Positions 46,109-54,333 of a stretch of 64,000 nt of DNA are shown here, in pieces (positions within the stretch are counted from its first letter, which is position 1; each line of letters starts with the position of its first letter). The DNA lies in the NCBI GenBank assembly GCA_964429485.1, contig CAYSBW010000001.1, forward strand, positions 99,632-163,631, read 5' to 3'. This stretch comes from JAPLKB01 sp964429485 (lineage in GTDB: Bacteria > Desulfobacterota > Syntrophorhabdia > Syntrophorhabdales > Syntrophorhabdaceae). The notes under the pieces were generated by a model. The model worked only from the letters and a program-made list of their open reading frames with translations, did not search any database and was not told where the DNA came from. Made by a program: the position numbers and the translations under genes.

Positions 46109-47455
46109 TCAAAATGCTTTTTGATCAGGATATTTTTTGGGGAACTTGTGAGTTTTAAGTTTTCTCTTCCTTCTTTTTTCTGCCAGAGTCTTATTGTTTG
46201 ATGATTCCGAAGGTTCGACAGAAGGAATATTCACAAGGAACTTCTCCCACCACTTAAGAGGAGTTAGATTTTCTATTATTGTTTCTGCTTTAATATGGAA
46301 ATATGTCAAAGACTCTTTAAATTCAGGCCTTTTTGCAATTGAAGAAGGCCGCCTGGGCGGCGTCCTTCGCAGTAAGGGCTGAAGATTAAGTATTGCACGC
46401 ATTCGGTTAAAGACAAGTTTTGGTATGGATACTGTTTTGGATATTTCTCCCATAAAAACAGAACTGACTTTATCAATTGCCTGCTGAAAAGGAATACCAT
46501 TATAATAATTTGCAAGGGCTGTTTTTTCCAGACCAGTGCCGAAAAGAATTGCCATAAAAAGGGCAGGTGTTATCTGAATATTGTTTCGATAAAATTGATC
46601 AATACATTTCAGATTTGTTTTCAAGAGTTTCAGATGATTGTCATCTGTTTTAATCCATGAATCAAGAGCAGGAAAAAGTGTTGAAAGAAGCCTGCTTTTA
46701 AATAAGAGATTGAACGATGGCAGGGCGTATCCGAGGAGGAATATTTTCTGTATTTCTTCATAAAGTCTTGCCGGTGAAACTCTGGAGATTATAGGAGCAA
46801 GTTCATATATATTCTCCCAGGTAACCTTCTCTATTGTAAAACCATGAGATGCGGCAAACCTGATAGCACGAAGCATTCGTACCGGATCTTCTACAAAGCG
46901 GATTCGGGGGTTCCCTATAGTATGGATTAACTTCTGCTGGAGATCTTTTATCCCTGTACTATAGTCAATAACTGAAAAATCTGCAATATTGTAGGCAAGA
47001 GCGTTGATGGTAAAGTCACGGCGAAGCGCATCCTCTTCAGGAGTTCCGAAAACATTATCTACCAGAATCATTCCATTTTCATCTTTCATATGTTGCGGAA
47101 AAGTTTTCCTGTTATAAGTTGTTTCCTTTTCTCCCATGCTGTCAGAAGCAATGGCAGTCCTTCGAAAGGTGGATACCTCCACAATTCCATCTTGAAAATG
47201 GATGTGAGCCAGCCTGAAACGACGGCCAACCAGACGACAATTACGAAACAGTCTCCTGACCTGACCTGGAGTTGCATTGGTTCCTATATCAAAATCCTTG
47301 GGAGTTCGACCCATAAGCAAGTCACGGACACACCCTCCAACAAGAAAAGCTATAAAGCCATGAGTATGAAGTCGGTATAGTATACGCAATGCATTAGGGT
47401 TGATGTGTTTTCTTGATATACAGTGTTCTTTCCTATGAATGATTTTTGGCATCAT
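46109..47455 (-). CDS. pcnB: Poly(A) polymerase / tRNA nucleotidyltransferase family protein
   Basis: The class II nucleotidyltransferase of about 448 residues has the head domain LVGGCVRDLLMGRTPKDFD with the catalytic Asp pair, EEDALRRDFTINALAYN, the neck motif DPVRMLRAIRFAASHGF, and ARLYEEIQKIFLLGYALP. The long basic C-terminal tail (LAEKRRKRKLKTHKFPKKY) favours poly(A) polymerase I over a CCA enzyme. ATG at 47455 and 47452 are both possible. It is monocistronic and divergent from rpsU. Confidence 0.88.
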   Translation of the reverse strand: MMPKIIHRKEHCISRKHINPNALRILYRLHTHGFIAFLVGGCVRDLLMGRTPKDFDIGTNATPGQVRRLFRNCRLVGRRFRLAHIHFQDGIVEVSTFRRTAIASDSMGEKETTYNRKTFPQHMKDENGMILVDNVFGTPEEDALRRDFTINALAYNIADFSVIDYSTGIKDLQQKLIHTIGNPRIRFVEDPVRMLRAIRFAASHGFTIEKVTWENIYELAPIISRVSPARLYEEIQKIFLLGYALPSFNLLFKSRLLSTLFPALDSWIKTDDNHLKLLKTNLKCIDQFYRNNIQITPALFMAILFGTGLEKTALANYYNGIPFQQAIDKVSSVFMGEISKTVSIPKLVFNRMRAILNLQPLLRRTPPRRPSSIAKRPEFKESLTYFHIKAETIIENLTPLKWWEKFLVNIPSVEPSESSNNKTLAEKRRKRKLKTHKFPKKYPDQKAF

Positions 47456-47517
47456 AATATCTACAATAACATACCTTGCTGAAAACAGCAAAATCAGGCA
47501 ATAATGGCACAATTCTA

Positions 47518-47546
47518 TTGACTTTAGTCGCTGTTTCGGGTTTAAT
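47518..47546 (+). promoter_or_regulatory. Probable promoter of the rpsU-yqeY-mutS2-dnaG-rpoD operon
   Basis: TTGACT (47518-47523) is followed after 17 bases by TTTAAT (47541-47546), about 55 bases before the rpsU start. Both boxes are close to the sigma70 consensus. It stands in the 146-base gap between the divergent pcnB and rpsU genes, and all five downstream genes lie within a few bases of each other. Confidence 0.6.
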
Positions 47547-47601
47547 TAGCTAATTTAATTTACATATTATTGATTTCATGCATGGAAGGAGGGAAAGATG
47601 A

Positions 47602-47811
47602 ATGCCAGCAGTTATTGTAAGAGAAGGAGAATCATTTGAAAGTGCTCTTAAGAGATTTAAGAAACAATGTGAAAAGACAGGGATATTATCTGAAATAAAG
47701 AAAAGGGAACACTACGAGAAACCAAGCGTAAAGAAAAAGAAAAAAATGCTCGCTGCAAAGAAAAGAGCATTGAAGAAGATGAAACGGGTAATGGATAAGG
47801 GTCTTTATTAA
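47602..47811 (+). CDS. rpsU: 30S ribosomal protein S21
   Basis: A 69-residue, very basic protein: MPAVIVREGESFESALKRF at the N-terminus and a Lys/Arg-rich C-terminal half (KKKKKMLAAKKRALKKMKR). This is S21, which lies near the anti-Shine-Dalgarno end of 16S rRNA. GGAAGGAGGG precedes the ATG. Its TAA overlaps the ATG of the next gene by one base. As in many bacteria it leads the macromolecular synthesis operon. Confidence 0.97.
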   Translation: MPAVIVREGESFESALKRFKKQCEKTGILSEIKKREHYEKPSVKKKKKMLAAKKRALKKMKRVMDKGLY

Positions 47812-48260
47812 TGGATTATAAATCTAATATAGAAGACAGTATTAAACAATCCTTGAAACAAAGGGACTCTGTAAGGTTATCAGTTCTTCGTATGCTTCTG
47901 GCTGCTATCAAAAACAAGGAAGTAGAAAAACTAAGAGCTCTTACAGAAGATGAATTTTTCAGCATTGTAAAGACATCTGTAAAGCAGCATGTAGATTCAA
48001 TAGAAAGCTTTAAAAAGGGAAACAGGCAAGATCTTGTTGATAAGGAAGAAAAAGAGCTGGAAATTTTGAAGACGTTCCTGCCTGTTTCCCTTTCATCCGA
48101 AGAACTTATGAAAGAAGTTGAAGAAACTATAAAAATCATTGAAGCAAAAAGCAAAAAAGATATGGGAAAGGTAATAAAATACCTTATGGAAAAGTATCCT
48201 GGAAGAATTGATGGAAAAGAACTAAGTGGAATAATCATTAAAAAACTTTCTTCTCTGTGA
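47811..48260 (+). CDS. GatB/YqeY domain protein
   Basis: The 149-residue cytosolic protein matches the YqeY family: LKQRDSVRLSVLRMLLAAIKNKE near the N-terminus, ESFKKGNRQDLVDKEEKELEIL in the middle and AKSKKDMGKVIKYLMEKYPGRIDGKELS at the end. The family shares a tail domain with the amidotransferase subunit GatB and may bind tRNA; its exact role is not established. It is commonly found between rpsU and dnaG. It starts on the last base of the rpsU stop. Confidence 0.92.
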   Translation: MDYKSNIEDSIKQSLKQRDSVRLSVLRMLLAAIKNKEVEKLRALTEDEFFSIVKTSVKQHVDSIESFKKGNRQDLVDKEEKELEILKTFLPVSLSSEELMKEVEETIKIIEAKSKKDMGKVIKYLMEKYPGRIDGKELSGIIIKKLSSL

Positions 48261-48275
48261 TAGTTCAAGCCTTCT

Positions 48276-50576
48276 ATGGTTGATAAAACATTATCATACC
48301 TCGATTATTTAAAACTCCTTGATTTACTTAAAAAATATTCTTTGACCCCCTGTTCTGCAGAACTTATATCTGCATTGCGTCCCCTTGATAATATTGAAGA
48401 AATAAAATCCAAACAGAATAAAATAGAAGATGTAATCAATATTATAAAATGGGATGGAAATATACCACTATCTGAAATTCCTGACATCAGAGATGCTTTA
48501 AAAAGACTTTTCATAGAAGACTCTATCCTTGAGGAAAGTGAATTTTTGATACTAACTTCATTTTTGAGAAGTTGTCAAAGTATTGCTGGATTTTTAAAAA
48601 AAACTCATATTCAGGGATGTTATATTGAAACAATTATTGAAAATATTAAGCCATTCCCTCATATCCTTTCGAAAATACTGAAGACAGTCAATCCTGATGG
48701 TTTTATAGAAGATACAGCAACTTATGAGTTATCAAAAATAAGGGCTGATCTTTTTTTGTTCAGAGGAAAGATAAAAAAACAGCTCGAAAAAATAATGGAA
48801 AGAGAAACAATAAATCCGATTCTTCAGGACTCATATATTTCCATCAGAAACAATAGATATGTCATACCCTTAAAACCTAACTTCAATCAATTTCTACAGG
48901 GAATAGTCCATGATTACTCTCACACCCTGAAAACATCTTTTGTTGAACCCCTTGAATGCGTAGACATGAATAATAGTATAAATATGCTTGAAAAGGAGGA
49001 GAAGGAAGAAGAAAAAAGGGTATTGAGAGAGTTGGCAAGATATATATTAACCTATGCAAATGATTTGAAAGCAAACCTTGATATTCTTACAGAGCTTGAT
49101 TTTTATCAGTCACTTGCTTTATTCAGTATAAAATTTGATTGCACTAGACCTGAGGTTGGTTGTGATGAGACAATAGATGTCAGAAATGCTTTGAATCCTT
49201 TTATAACAATATCAAAAAAAGACCGTGCAATTCCTATAGATATAGTTATGGAAGCAGACAAGAAGGTAATGATAATAAGCGGCCCCAATGCAGGCGGGAA
49301 AACAGTTGCTTTGAAAACCATAGGACTTCTTATGCTTATGGCTCAGACAGGTTTGTTTATCCCTGCATCAGATAGAGCAAAAATACCTGTTTTTAAAAAT
49401 TGTTTTGCGATCATTGGAGATGAACAGGATATTTCTATGGAACTTTCCAGTTTTACGGCACATATGACAACCATAAAGGATATATATGAAAATGTAAAAG
49501 GAGGGGAGCTTATCTTCATCGATGAAATTGGCGGCAATACAGAGCCGCAGGAGGCTTCTGCTCTTTCAATGGGTGTAATGGATGCCTTTGTTGAAAAAGG
49601 ATGCAGGGTAATTGTGACAACTCATCTGAATCTCCTGAAGGCATATGGCTATGCAAATCGCTTTGCCATTAACGCTGCGACAACATTTGATATAAAAAAA
49701 ATGCAGCCCCTTTATAAGCTGAGTTATGGAATAGCTGGTTACAGCAATGCAATCAGTGTTGCAAAGAATATTAATGTTCCGGAAAATATAATAGAAAAAA
49801 GCTATAGATATCTGGGAACTCAGGAGCTTATGCTCAACGAGCTTGTAAGCGAACTGGAACAGGCCAGAATACAAGCTGACAAAGAACTTGTTGATCTTAA
49901 GAAAACAAAAGTGGAATTGAAAAAAAGACTTTCCCTGGTAAGAGAAAGAAAAGATGAAATCATAAAAACATACGAAGAAAAATATAAACTCAGATTGATG
50001 GAATTGGATATAGAGCTGGAAAAAATAAAAAAAGAAATTGCAAAAAATGAAAAAATATCTATAAGAATTAATAAAGAAAAACTAAAAGATTTAAAAAACA
50101 AATATATTAAAAATCAAATAAACAAAACGGATGACATTAACATCGGTGACCATGTCTTTGTGGCAAATATGGGAGGTAAGGGTTATATTGCAACAATTGA
50201 TAAGGACAGAGATATGTGCGAGGTTGTAATGGGAAATCTCAGAACAAAAGTTAATATGTCCTTTATAAGTAAAACTTCAAAACCTAAATTGTCCAGCAAG
50301 ATCACAAAAGAACCCGGGGTTATTGTAAATATTTCTGATATAGAAATATCTGAATTGAACCTAACGGGCCTTAGAGTTGATGAAGCGCTGAATGAGCTTG
50401 ACAAATTTATAGACAAGGCAATAGTCCGAGGTGTATCAAGAGCAAAAATCATTCATGGAATAGGGAAAGGCAGGCTGATGGACGCAGTGAGAAATCGGCT
50501 CATTGAGACAAAATATATAAAAAATATTGAAAGAGACGAAAGAAATTCAGGCATAACAGTGGTAGAGTTTTTATGA
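48276..50576 (+). CDS. mutS2: MutS2 DNA/ribosome-acting ATPase
   Basis: The 766-residue protein has no mismatch-recognition domain. It has a core with a clamp region (RDSYISIRNNRYVIPLKP-like), Walker A GPNAGGKTVALKT near 336, IGDEQDISMELSSFTAHM, FIDEIGGNTEPQEASAL, a coiled coil of about 100 residues and a C-terminal Smr domain (LNLTGLRVDEALNELDKF, HGIGKGRL). In the Smr motif the usual Leu-Asp-Leu-Arg-Gly is Leu-Asn-Leu-Thr-Gly. MutS2 suppresses recombination and can rescue collided ribosomes. It overlaps dnaG by four bases. Confidence 0.94.
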   Translation: MVDKTLSYLDYLKLLDLLKKYSLTPCSAELISALRPLDNIEEIKSKQNKIEDVINIIKWDGNIPLSEIPDIRDALKRLFIEDSILEESEFLILTSFLRSCQSIAGFLKKTHIQGCYIETIIENIKPFPHILSKILKTVNPDGFIEDTATYELSKIRADLFLFRGKIKKQLEKIMERETINPILQDSYISIRNNRYVIPLKPNFNQFLQGIVHDYSHTLKTSFVEPLECVDMNNSINMLEKEEKEEEKRVLRELARYILTYANDLKANLDILTELDFYQSLALFSIKFDCTRPEVGCDETIDVRNALNPFITISKKDRAIPIDIVMEADKKVMIISGPNAGGKTVALKTIGLLMLMAQTGLFIPASDRAKIPVFKNCFAIIGDEQDISMELSSFTAHMTTIKDIYENVKGGELIFIDEIGGNTEPQEASALSMGVMDAFVEKGCRVIVTTHLNLLKAYGYANRFAINAATTFDIKKMQPLYKLSYGIAGYSNAISVAKNINVPENIIEKSYRYLGTQELMLNELVSELEQARIQADKELVDLKKTKVELKKRLSLVRERKDEIIKTYEEKYKLRLMELDIELEKIKKEIAKNEKISIRINKEKLKDLKNKYIKNQINKTDDINIGDHVFVANMGGKGYIATIDKDRDMCEVVMGNLRTKVNMSFISKTSKPKLSSKITKEPGVIVNISDIEISELNLTGLRVDEALNELDKFIDKAIVRGVSRAKIIHGIGKGRLMDAVRNRLIETKYIKNIERDERNSGITVVEFL

Positions 50577-52279
50577 GATCAACCTTGGAAGAACTGCTTA
50601 ACAGGATCAATATCATAGATGTGATATCCAAACATGTCAAGCTAAGGAAAAGCGGTAAGGACTATATTGGGCTTTGCCCTTTCCACAACGAAAAAACACC
50701 TTCATTTTCAGTAAGCACTGAAAAACAGATATATTATTGTTTCGGCTGTCATGAAGGGGGAAATGTAATAAATTTTCTGATGAAATTTGAAAATATGACT
50801 TTCCAGGAAACTCTCGAAAATCTTGCACATGAATATGGTGTTGAAATTAAAAAGGGAGGAACGAAAAGGCTAAATTCATTTGATGCTATGTCAAAATTAG
50901 CTGATTTCTACCATGAGAATATTAAAAAAACAGGGTTTGCCTTAAAATATCTTTCAGATAGAGGGATAACATCCAATATTATCGATGAATTTAAAATAGG
51001 ATACAGTAATAGATCGAAGCAGGCAATACAGGCATTTGTAAAAAATTCTGCCATACCAGGAGATGTACTTTTAAATACAGGCATTTTAAGGGTTAAAGAC
51101 AATTATATGTATGATATATTCATGGGCAGAATTGTAATTCCTATTTTGGATGTTAACAAGAAAATAATAGGCTTTGGTGGAAGGGCAATAGAAAAGGACA
51201 GCTTTCCTAAATATATAAATTCACCTGAATCTCCAATTTTTTCAAAGAGCATATCGCTATTCGGAATTGATAAAACAAGGCAATATATAACTGAAAAGAA
51301 TGAAGTATTTATAGTTGAAGGTTATTTCGATTTGATTGCCGTATATGCAGGAGGTCTGAAGAATGTTGTTTCCACATTGGGAACATCGATAACAGAAGGG
51401 CAGCTCACAAGATTGAGAAACTATACTGACAATATCACTCTGATGCTTGATGGTGATGAAGCTGGTATAAAAAGTGCTTTAAAGTTGATAGGCAAGCTTT
51501 CCGATCTGGATATTAATGGCAACATGGTTGTATTGCCTGATGGCCACGATCCTGATAGTTTTATAAAAAAAGAAGGAATAAATGGTTTAAACAGAGCAAT
51601 TGAAACAAAAAAACCCATACTGGATTATTACTTTGAACATTCAATGGAAAAATCAGGTTTAGTTACCCTTGAAAATAAGAACAGATTTATAAAATCTGTT
51701 CTTCCACATATAGAAAGCATAAGAAGCAAAATAAAAAAAAGACTTTACATAAAGAGATTGTCAGAATTGACAGGGGTTGAAGAACGTTATTTTAGTGGAG
51801 AATCAAGGGAAAATTCAACAATGCAAATCCTGGACAATTGCCTTCCATCTTCTATAATTGAAAAAAAAGTTGTCGGTGCTCTAATGGTGAAATCAGACAT
51901 GATTAGAATGCTAAAAGAAAAGGAGGTGATAAAGTGCATAAAAGATGCTGAAATCAAGGAAATCCTCCTGAATATGTGTGATTTTTTTGATAAAAAAGGT
52001 GCAATAGAAGTGAATAGTTTTATTAATGTTCTTGATAAAGAAAATCTGAGAGATCTGGTAGCAAGTGCAGTTTTTGACGTTGAAGGATACGATGACAATG
52101 AACTGGAAAAAGTTTTGTTGGATTATTTCAAATATTTGGAAAAAAAATCCACAAAAACTGAGTTAACAAGAATTACAAAAAGATTATCCGAGGCGGAAAA
52201 AAGGGGAGATGAAAAGGAGATTATGAATCTTCTTAATGAGAAAAAGGAGATGCTGGCATTTTATAAAACCAACCAATAA
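50573..52279 (+). CDS. dnaG: DNA primase
   Basis: The 568-residue protein has the N-terminal zinc-binding domain (CPFHNEKTPSFSVS and YYCFGCHEGG), the catalytic core with the TOPRIM motif VFIVEGYFDLIAVYAGG and LMLDGDEAG, and a C-terminal helicase-interaction domain that is rather weakly conserved. It makes RNA primers for replication. ATGA overlap with mutS2 and 14 bases to rpoD show the classical operon. Translation is likely coupled. Confidence 0.97.
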   Translation: MRSTLEELLNRINIIDVISKHVKLRKSGKDYIGLCPFHNEKTPSFSVSTEKQIYYCFGCHEGGNVINFLMKFENMTFQETLENLAHEYGVEIKKGGTKRLNSFDAMSKLADFYHENIKKTGFALKYLSDRGITSNIIDEFKIGYSNRSKQAIQAFVKNSAIPGDVLLNTGILRVKDNYMYDIFMGRIVIPILDVNKKIIGFGGRAIEKDSFPKYINSPESPIFSKSISLFGIDKTRQYITEKNEVFIVEGYFDLIAVYAGGLKNVVSTLGTSITEGQLTRLRNYTDNITLMLDGDEAGIKSALKLIGKLSDLDINGNMVVLPDGHDPDSFIKKEGINGLNRAIETKKPILDYYFEHSMEKSGLVTLENKNRFIKSVLPHIESIRSKIKKRLYIKRLSELTGVEERYFSGESRENSTMQILDNCLPSSIIEKKVVGALMVKSDMIRMLKEKEVIKCIKDAEIKEILLNMCDFFDKKGAIEVNSFINVLDKENLRDLVASAVFDVEGYDDNELEKVLLDYFKYLEKKSTKTELTRITKRLSEAEKRGDEKEIMNLLNEKKEMLAFYKTNQ

Positions 52280-52293
52280 AAAGTGAGGTGGAA

Positions 52294-53841
52294 ATGGCCG
52301 ATAAAGCGAAGATATTTTTTTCTTCTGACGAAAATCAGGAAAATAAAGAAATCTACCTTATCGTCAAAGGCAGTGAGAAAGATAAAAACATATTAGATGA
52401 TATGGAGCTTTTTGATCTTGAAATCGAAGAAGGCGCCGGTCTTTCTGATTCGGAAAGAATTGAAGAGGACTTAAATACTGATTTCGAGACTGCATATGTA
52501 GATGAACTTACAAATCCTGTAAGACATTACATCAAAGAGATGTCCAACCTTGCATTGCTAACACGTGAGGGCGAAAAAGATATTGCTGTAAAAATGGAAG
52601 AGGCCAGGGAGGAAATTAAAAATGTTATTTTTTCTTTTCCCGGCACTGTTAAAGAGCTACTGAATATTCTATCCTGCTTTAAAACATCAAATTCAAACAT
52701 AAAAGACATATTTTTTGGTTTCAACGATGAAGATGAAACAGAAATCGACATTGATTTACAGAGAGAAAAAGTAATTAAACTGCTTGAAAAATTAAAAATA
52801 GTTTATCTTCAATTTCAAGAAGCCAGTAATGGGAAAAAAGCAAAGTACAACAAAATTGTAAGTGAAATTATAAACGAAATTAATCCTGGCAGAAAAATTA
52901 TTGAAAATATTATAAACAGGATAAGGGGTTTTGTTGAAAAAATAACAACAATAGAAAACGAAATGAAAAAGTATTGTCTAAGTAGTAATAGAGAGATGGA
53001 GGTAAAATTATCACTGCTACAAAAAAACATAGCAGAAATAGAAAAGAAGGCAGGCGTGTCTGCCGAAGTGCTCAAATCTTATTTGAGAAGGGTTGAAGAT
53101 GCTGAAAGAAAGTGTCTTTCCGCTAAAAACAGATTGGTAAAGGCAAACCTTCGATTAGTGGTTAGCATAGCAAAGAAATATACAAACAGAGGCCTTGCTC
53201 TTCTGGACATAATACAAGAAGGTAATATAGGATTAATGAGGGCTGTGGACAGGTTTGAATATAAGAGAGGTTATAAATTCAGTACCTATGCTACTTGGTG
53301 GATACGGCAATCAATTACAAGAGCAATAGCTGATCAGGCACGAACCATCAGGATACCTGTTCATATGATAGAAACTATTAATAAAATTGTTAAAGCATCA
53401 AAAGAGCTTGTTCAGGATCTTGGAAGAGAGCCTCTGCCCGATGAAATAGCAGATTTAATTGGTTTTTCCACAGATAAAGTCAGGAAAGCTTTAAGAATAA
53501 CAAAAGAATCTGTTTCGCTTGAAACACCCATAGGTGATGATGAAGATACTCACCTATTAGATTTTATTGAAGATAAATGTTTGCAAACTCCTCATGATAC
53601 TGTTTTATCACTTGATCTGATTGAACAGTTAAATAAGGTTCTTGCTACATTGACACCAAAAGAAGAAAAAGTGGTACGTATGAGGTTTGGTCTTGGAGAA
53701 AAGCATGATCATACCCTGGAAGAGGTAGGGCAGGTTTTTGATGTAACAAGAGAAAGGGTAAGACAAATAGAAGTTAAGGCATTAAGAAAGTTAAAGCATC
53801 CTATAAGGGCAAATAAATTAAGAGGTTTTGTTGAAGCATAA
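52294..53841 (+). CDS. rpoD: RNA polymerase sigma factor RpoD (sigma70)
   Basis: The 515-residue primary sigma factor has region 1.2 (NPVRHYIKEMSNLALLTREGE-like), a long non-conserved segment, region 2 (ANLRLVVSIAKKYTNRGL and YKFSTYATWWIRQSITRAI), region 3 and region 4.2 (TLEEVGQVFDVTRERVRQIE). It directs housekeeping transcription. Start is ATG 52294; a GTG two codons upstream is possible. It ends the operon; the 81-base gap to the converging monooxygenase gene shows no clear terminator. Region 1.1 is short. Confidence 0.97.
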   Translation: MADKAKIFFSSDENQENKEIYLIVKGSEKDKNILDDMELFDLEIEEGAGLSDSERIEEDLNTDFETAYVDELTNPVRHYIKEMSNLALLTREGEKDIAVKMEEAREEIKNVIFSFPGTVKELLNILSCFKTSNSNIKDIFFGFNDEDETEIDIDLQREKVIKLLEKLKIVYLQFQEASNGKKAKYNKIVSEIINEINPGRKIIENIINRIRGFVEKITTIENEMKKYCLSSNREMEVKLSLLQKNIAEIEKKAGVSAEVLKSYLRRVEDAERKCLSAKNRLVKANLRLVVSIAKKYTNRGLALLDIIQEGNIGLMRAVDRFEYKRGYKFSTYATWWIRQSITRAIADQARTIRIPVHMIETINKIVKASKELVQDLGREPLPDEIADLIGFSTDKVRKALRITKESVSLETPIGDDEDTHLLDFIEDKCLQTPHDTVLSLDLIEQLNKVLATLTPKEEKVVRMRFGLGEKHDHTLEEVGQVFDVTRERVRQIEVKALRKLKHPIRANKLRGFVEA

Positions 53842-53922
53842 ACAAAAGGAAATAAAAAGGCTGTCTAACAGGCTAAAACCAATGTCTCTGTATTTTTTAG
53901 ATGCTTCATCGGGATTTTTGAG

Positions 53923-54228
53923 CTATACTTCCTGAAGTATTTTAAGAGACGTGTTTTCAACAATATCCTTTACTTTTTCATGGTGGGATAACATATGGGG
54001 TGTCTCAAGATGATTGCGTAATGCCTCCAGATTCTCCCATTTTTCAATAATAGTAACTACCTGCTCATCAAATACCTGAGGAGGAAGACCTGCATCAATA
54101 TCTATTGCGGGCAGATACTGAATACATCCTTTTTCTTTTATGACTTTTGGTATATTGGATTTGAATATTTCAAGGAAATCATTTACTCTACCTGTTTTTA
54201 CTTTTACAGAAGCTATAACGTGAACCAT
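53923..54228 (-). CDS. ABM-fold small monooxygenase-like protein
   Basis: The 101-residue protein fits the antibiotic biosynthesis monooxygenase family (YgiN-like): MVHVIASVKVKTGRVNDFLEIFK, then EKGCIQYLPAIDIDA, then VVTIIEKWENLEALRNHLETPHM. Such proteins are dimeric ferredoxin-like folds acting on quinols or other small aromatics, often without a cofactor. It has no signal peptide. GAGGACATAA precedes the ATG. A terminator-like palindrome separates it from the PEP carboxykinase gene upstream, so it may have its own promoter. Confidence 0.8.
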   Translation of the reverse strand: MVHVIASVKVKTGRVNDFLEIFKSNIPKVIKEKGCIQYLPAIDIDAGLPPQVFDEQVVTIIEKWENLEALRNHLETPHMLSHHEKVKDIVENTSLKILQEV

Positions 54229-54254
54229 GTTTATGTCCTCCTGTTATATCCGAA

Positions 54255-54298
54255 TATAAAAAAAGAAATATACAGAGACAGAAATTTCTGTCTCTGTA
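54255..54298 (-). terminator. Intrinsic terminator after PEP carboxykinase
   Basis: Positions 54271-54298 form a perfect 28-base palindrome (TACAGAGACAGAAA and its complement). Read on the minus strand it is followed by ATTTCTTTTTTT (down to about 54259), giving a strong hairpin plus U-rich tail. It lies 36 bases after the PEP carboxykinase stop and before the monooxygenase start. Confidence 0.7.
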
Positions 54299-54333
54299 CT
54301 CTGTATTGATCATTAAAAAATATATTCTCGAAC

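Noticed and set aside
47816..48268. Minus-strand open frame antisense to the yqeY gene
   Set aside because: The YqeY pattern is clear on the plus strand and the operon runs in that direction.
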